Assembly (NCBI GenBank): GCA_031285765.1
Contig: JAITVO010000210.1
Location: forward strand, 1 to 33,917
Length of the DNA stretch: 33,917 nucleotides
Direction: 5' to 3'
DNA from: Cytophagaceae bacterium
Lineage (GTDB): Bacteria > Bacteroidota > Bacteroidia > Bacteroidales > Marinilabiliaceae
Under the pieces are notes generated by a model, which saw only the letters and a program-made list of their open reading frames with translations, had not been told where the DNA came from and made no database searches. Shown here in pieces: positions 30,736 to 33,917 of this stretch. The position numbers and the translations under genes are program-made. Each line of letters begins with the position of its first letter. Position 1 is the stretch's first letter.

Positions 30736-31091
30736 AATTATATTTTGCCATAATGCCAGAAAACAGGATGTAAATAACCTGTAATGTAAATACCCATAGA
30801 GTAGAAAATCATTCCTGATGCCTTACATAAAAAGTTCAAAAGAACTTATGTAGATAAAATTTAACAACAATTGCTAATTCAATCTGTTTGTCTGTTCAAA
30901 CCTATTTGAAAACTTGCCCGCCTGCGCAAAATCATGGTGAAAACGTTTTGAAAATGTGCAAAATACCAACGGCACACAAACCATCCGGCAAACCTGTTCC
31001 GTACACCACCTCTACTGGTACTCGCTTCGCCCGAGGCAGGCAAATATCATCACAGCAATAGCAATACTTCCTTAATTGTCTTTGTAACCCC
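30736..31091. other. 356-base intergenic region with a GC-rich block
   Basis: After an AT-rich stretch, bases 30914-31042 are visibly more GC-rich and are bounded by related outer sequences (TTGCCCGCCT and AGGCAGGCAAA, roughly inverse). A 61-codon minus-strand ORF (30932-31117) runs through it into the porE end without convincing family features. I treat the block as a probable dispersed repeat rather than a gene. Confidence 0.35.
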
Positions 31092-33059
31092 TCACTCTTT
31101 TCGTATCGAAAACTCAACGCGATTATTCAATCCTCGTGCAAGGGGCTGGTTGCGGCGAATCTGGCGCTGAATAAAAGGCTCTACCAGTTCGTCGCCCACT
31201 TTCAGGAAGTTGTGCTTTTCGGCAATGTCGCGGTTTACTTTTAATGGCTGTGCTCCACCGTGACCAATTGCCGAAAGACGTTCGCCATTAATTCCTTTTT
31301 CGGTAAGAAACTGTTTAACTGCATCGGCGCGCTTTTGCGACAGTTCAATGTTTTGTGCTTCGTCGCCGGCGGCGTCGGTATGCGCGGCAATATTGATTTT
31401 AATCGTTGGATTTTCATTGAGCAGCGCAACCACCCTGCTTAATGCTTCGCGGGATGAATTGGTCAGTTCCCACTTCCCCGACTCGAATTCTATATTGTCA
31501 AAAATCAACGGCTTTTCAACACTTTGCAGTTCAATGCTGACGTTATACTGACGGCTTTCGCGAAGTCCGTACGTATTCAGTTTGGTTTTTTTGTTGAAAT
31601 ACTCCGGAGCAGTAGTCAGAATCAGGTATTCAACATTGGGTTGAAGCATGTAATTGAACGTTCCTGTCGATTCAATATTGATGCGCGAATTGGCGCCATC
31701 GGTTCCCACAATTCGCACAACAGTATTGGGCGGAACGGGCGTTTTGCTTCCAGCATCGACGCTGCCCGAAAGCGTTACCTGCAAGGTGGGACGCTCGAAA
31801 TAATAAATACTTTCGTATCCTTTTGCATTGTTGCGCGAACTTGAAAAGAATCCGGCGTCGCGATTGGGATAGTACGATATTCCAAAATCGTCGGCAGACG
31901 AATTGATGGGTAACCCAGCGTTACGAACATCCCAGCGGGTTTCGTCCAACTGCTTGGCGCGATATATATCCAACCCTCCAAACCCGACCTGCCCGTCGGA
32001 ACTGAAATAAAGAACGCTGTCTTCCTTTATATAAGGAAACATTTCGTCGCCGGGCGTATTAATATCAATACCAAGATTAACAGGCGGGCTCCAGCCATCG
32101 CCTGCCTTAACGGCTTTCCATATATCTTTTCCGCCAAATCCGCCGGGTATGTCCGAAGCAAAATAAAGTGTATTTCCATCGGGCGAAATCGAAGGATGTG
32201 CAAAGGTAAGACTGTCGGCGCCTATCACAACTTTTGCAGCCTCGCCCCACTTGCCGCCAGAGCGTTTAATGTTCCATATTTCGGCGCCTGTTGGAGCTGT
32301 TTTTTCGTAGCGGGCACGGGTAAAATAGGCTTCTTTGCCGTCGGGCGTAAAAGTGATGACGCCATCTTCCCAATCCACTTCTTCAGCCTGTTCAAACAGA
32401 GGTTCAATATCTTTCCATTCGCCTTTTGCTTCTTCGTGAGCAACATAAATTACCGAAGCGCCCTGCCCTGTAATTCGGTTGATATTTTTATTTTTTTTGT
32501 TTGCCCGTCGCATCGACGAAAAATAGAGCATATAAGGATCGTCGGGCGCAAGTATTGGCGAATAATCGGAGTATCGCGAATTGAGCCTTTTGATTTGCGT
32601 TATCGAATAATTTTCGGGGGGCGGCGGATTCAGTGCCAACTTTGCCGACGTCAAGCCATTGTATGCAACCCTGTCGCCCACAACTTCCCGAAGATATTCG
32701 TCGAACAGCTTTTCGGCTTCGGCGTATTCGCCTGTTTTGAGTAGCGACTGTGCAAGGTAAAGTTTTGCCCTGCGGTCGGTATAACCGTAACGCATGGCAC
32801 GTACATACGCGGCTGCCGCCTTCTTGGGCTGATTAACTGCTCGGTAACTTTCGCCCATGTAAAACGAGGCTTCGCCTTTGTAATAACGGTTTTTTTCTCG
32901 TCGATATGCTTTCTGAAATGGCTTAACAGCGCGGTTGTATTCACCTATATCGTAAACCTTTTTGGCGTTTCCCAAACGGTTTTTTGTTCCACAGCTTTGG
33001 AGAGAAAGGAGAACCGCTGTTGCAGTTAAACAAATAATATATACTAAAAAACGTTTCAT
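31092..33059 (-). CDS. porE: PorE-like type IX secretion lipoprotein
   Basis: The 655-residue product has the four-part layout of PorE, the outer-membrane-linked type IX secretion component: TPR region (residues about 28-150, with KTGEYAEAEKLFDEYLRE), a WD40-like beta-propeller (repeats of SPDGNTLYFASD type, with FTPDGKEAYFTR), a carboxypeptidase-like regulatory domain (LSGSVDAGSKTPVPPNTVVRIVG), and an OmpA-like peptidoglycan-binding domain (NIAAHTDAAGDEAQNIELSQKRADAVKQFL...NNRVEFSI). The signal peptide ends in a lipobox (LQSC, Cys23). It would anchor the machinery to peptidoglycan. A generic OmpA/PD40 protein is the alternative, since paralogues share the layout. A paired inverted repeat lies upstream (33090-33180). 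Confidence 0.85.
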   Translation of the reverse strand: MKRFLVYIICLTATAVLLSLQSCGTKNRLGNAKKVYDIGEYNRAVKPFQKAYRREKNRYYKGEASFYMGESYRAVNQPKKAAAAYVRAMRYGYTDRRAKLYLAQSLLKTGEYAEAEKLFDEYLREVVGDRVAYNGLTSAKLALNPPPPENYSITQIKRLNSRYSDYSPILAPDDPYMLYFSSMRRANKKNKNINRITGQGASVIYVAHEEAKGEWKDIEPLFEQAEEVDWEDGVITFTPDGKEAYFTRARYEKTAPTGAEIWNIKRSGGKWGEAAKVVIGADSLTFAHPSISPDGNTLYFASDIPGGFGGKDIWKAVKAGDGWSPPVNLGIDINTPGDEMFPYIKEDSVLYFSSDGQVGFGGLDIYRAKQLDETRWDVRNAGLPINSSADDFGISYYPNRDAGFFSSSRNNAKGYESIYYFERPTLQVTLSGSVDAGSKTPVPPNTVVRIVGTDGANSRINIESTGTFNYMLQPNVEYLILTTAPEYFNKKTKLNTYGLRESRQYNVSIELQSVEKPLIFDNIEFESGKWELTNSSREALSRVVALLNENPTIKINIAAHTDAAGDEAQNIELSQKRADAVKQFLTEKGINGERLSAIGHGGAQPLKVNRDIAEKHNFLKVGDELVEPFIQRQIRRNQPLARGLNNRVEFSIRKE

Positions 33060-33089
33060 TATTCAAGGATAATAACTGTCTTTTGGAGT

Positions 33090-33180
33090 CTATAATGTTT
33101 TGTGTAGGTAAATATCTTTTTCGTATATTATCCTGTTAGGGATAATTATAAAATGAATTTTCCCACATTAAACATTATAG
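33090..33180. repeat. Concentric inverted repeats upstream of porE
   Basis: An outer 11-bp perfect pair CTATAATGTTT/AAACATTATAG (33090-33100, 33170-33180), extended by TGTG/CACA, encloses an inner pair ATTATCC/GGATAAT (33127-33133, 33140-33146). Both share one centre and sit in the likely promoter or leader of porE. Confidence 0.5.
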
Positions 33181-33276
33181 AATTGTCTTTTAAATCTAAA
33201 TCATCAAACGCTTTTATTCTAATTTTATTATTAGAAGCTGTTTGAATTATTAGACCTCTTTGTAAAATGTAAAAAA

Positions 33277-33395
33277 ATGGTTATCCGGTAAGTTATTTTT
33301 GGCTAAAGCCGATTTGTTTTGCATCCTATCCGTTGGCTGAAAAGCCAACGGATAGGAAAAGAGAGCTTCATTGCTGTCGGCTAAAGCCCAATATT
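33277..33395. repeat. GGCTAAAGCC/CCGTTGGCT repeat, copy 3
   Basis: It starts TGGTTATCC, then TTTTTGGCTAAAGCC, then a perfect 14-bp stem CCTATCCGTTGGCT/AGCCAACGGATAGG closed by GAAA (33325-33356), then TTCATTGCTGTCGGCTAAAGCCC. The hairpin is the best preserved of the three copies. Confidence 0.7.
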
Positions 33396-33548
33396 CATTT
33401 TTAAATTCGCGAATCTAAGGTGTTGTCAATTTAAGCTACAACAAGAAAAAGCCATTGTTTGAATCAAAAAAAACTATTGCAAAATATAATGTGATTTGAC
33501 TTTTCAGACTCCCGACCTTTGCAAAAATTTTAATCAAAAATTATTTGT

Positions 33549-33632
33549 ATGGAAGCTATCACTATCGAATGGCGGGCATTCAAGGGGTTGATATTAAAAA
33601 ACAACACTATCGCCAAATTTGTTGCTGCATGA
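33549..33632 (+). pseudogene. Possible stub of a small HTH/excisionase-like gene
   Basis: The 27-codon frame begins MEAITIEWRAFKGLI and ends in TGA. The opening resembles the N-terminus of small helix-turn-helix proteins of Bacteroides mobile elements (MxxITIExxAFKxL), but the DNA-binding part is missing or out of frame. This is recognition by memory of the family and is weak. Confidence 0.3.
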
Positions 33633-33833
33633 CAGGCATTGGCAGCAATAAGACCCCGAAGACGGCTGCATCATAAAGTAGTGATGTATTACTACTGTTT
33701 TTTTACGCATTTACCGATAATTTTATAGTGTGCAGCATTTATTGATATAATTTATATTCGACTAAAAATCAATTGCTTGTGAAACAGATTGGTTTGTTCT
33801 ATTTTGCTGATTATTAAACGCATATATACATTG

Positions 33834-33917
33834 TAAGTACTGATTATAATTTAGTTTATATTATTATCTTTGTATCCCATTATGGGAAGAGTAAATACTC
33901 CTGTTCTAACCACCACG
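33834..33917 (+). mobile_element. Probable left end of an IS630-family element
   Basis: The sequence from 33834, TAAGTA followed by AATTTAGTTTATATT, resembles the reverse complement of the IS630 ends at 7464-7499. A TATCTTTG promoter box (33865-33872) precedes the ATG. The element would continue past the window. Confidence 0.4.
33882..33917 (+). CDS. Partial ORF, probable IS630 transposase start
   Basis: The open frame begins MGRVNTPVLTTT and runs off the window. IS630-type transposases often begin MG(K/R)(I/V)xxxxL, as the relic at 7418 does (MGKIKSIDLSAE). With the end-like sequence upstream this suggests another member of the family, but 12 codons are too few to be sure. Confidence 0.4.
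   Translation, partial: MGRVNTPVLTTT

Larger units (their letters stand above)
33060..33917. other. 858-base right-end intergenic region
   Basis: It holds the porE leader with concentric repeats, repeat copy 3, a 27-codon gene stub at 33549, and the left end of a probable IS630 element at 33834. The remainder is AT-rich and shows nothing else. Confidence 0.5.

Noticed and set aside
30932-31117. 61-codon minus-strand ORF after rel
   Set aside because: It overlaps the porE end and lies in a probable repeat block; no motif supports a protein.

Overview
The window looks like chromosomal DNA from an uncultured or little-studied member of the Bacteroidales (Bacteroidota). Evidence: Bacteroidota-type promoters (TAnnTTTG boxes, usually without a Shine-Dalgarno sequence); a TonB-dependent receptor paired with a DUF4249 lipoprotein; DUF3078 and DUF6261 proteins; an S46 dipeptidyl-peptidase of the DPP11 type; and a four-domain lipoprotein that matches PorE of the type IX secretion system. 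I could run no database search, so family names rest on motifs and architecture that I recognise.

Layout. 1-360 has no gene. At 361-2558 aroQ (-) and an alkaline phosphatase (+) diverge from a short shared promoter region. At 3085-6244 a DUF3078 outer-membrane protein, a lipoprotein and mnmE form a + strand operon. At 6245-7500 lies a relic: a broken IS1-family element joined to a truncated IS630-family element. From 7757 to 24240 nearly everything is on the - strand: a methyltransferase, a PAP2-like membrane protein with rpoN, a secreted thioredoxin, a CapD/FlaA1-like nucleotide-sugar dehydratase, the DUF4249/TonB receptor pair, a double-parvulin peptidyl-prolyl isomerase, a DUF6261 protein and DPP11. 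At 24536-26571 is a two-gene remnant of a Wadjet anti-plasmid operon (jetA, jetB), with jetC and jetD missing. 26572-27561 is a gene-free stretch with a nested stem structure and a second IS1/IS630 relic. At 27562-30735 are a CvfB-like S1 RNA-binding protein and a full-length RelA/SpoT enzyme (+). At 31092-33059 is porE (-). The last 860 bases are intergenic and end in what is probably the left end of another IS630-type element.

How the genes relate. Most are housekeeping or envelope functions: shikimate pathway, tRNA modification, sigma-54, (p)ppGpp metabolism, outer-membrane protein folding, nutrient uptake, peptide scavenging and secretion. DPP11, the TonB receptor and PorE fit an asaccharolytic or protein-using anaerobe, but this is inference.

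The most striking content is between the genes. A roughly 130-bp repeat occurs three times within 3.7 kb (18270-21950). Its ends are imperfect TTATACTCAA... inverted repeats and it carries a perfect 20-bp palindrome. In one copy a 135-bp inverted-repeat element sits at the position held by the palindrome in another copy. Other structure includes a three-arm, mutually exclusive hairpin set upstream of the DUF6261 gene, a dispersed GGCTAAAGCC/CCGTTGGCT repeat family (three copies), and the jetAB remnant flanked by IS scars.
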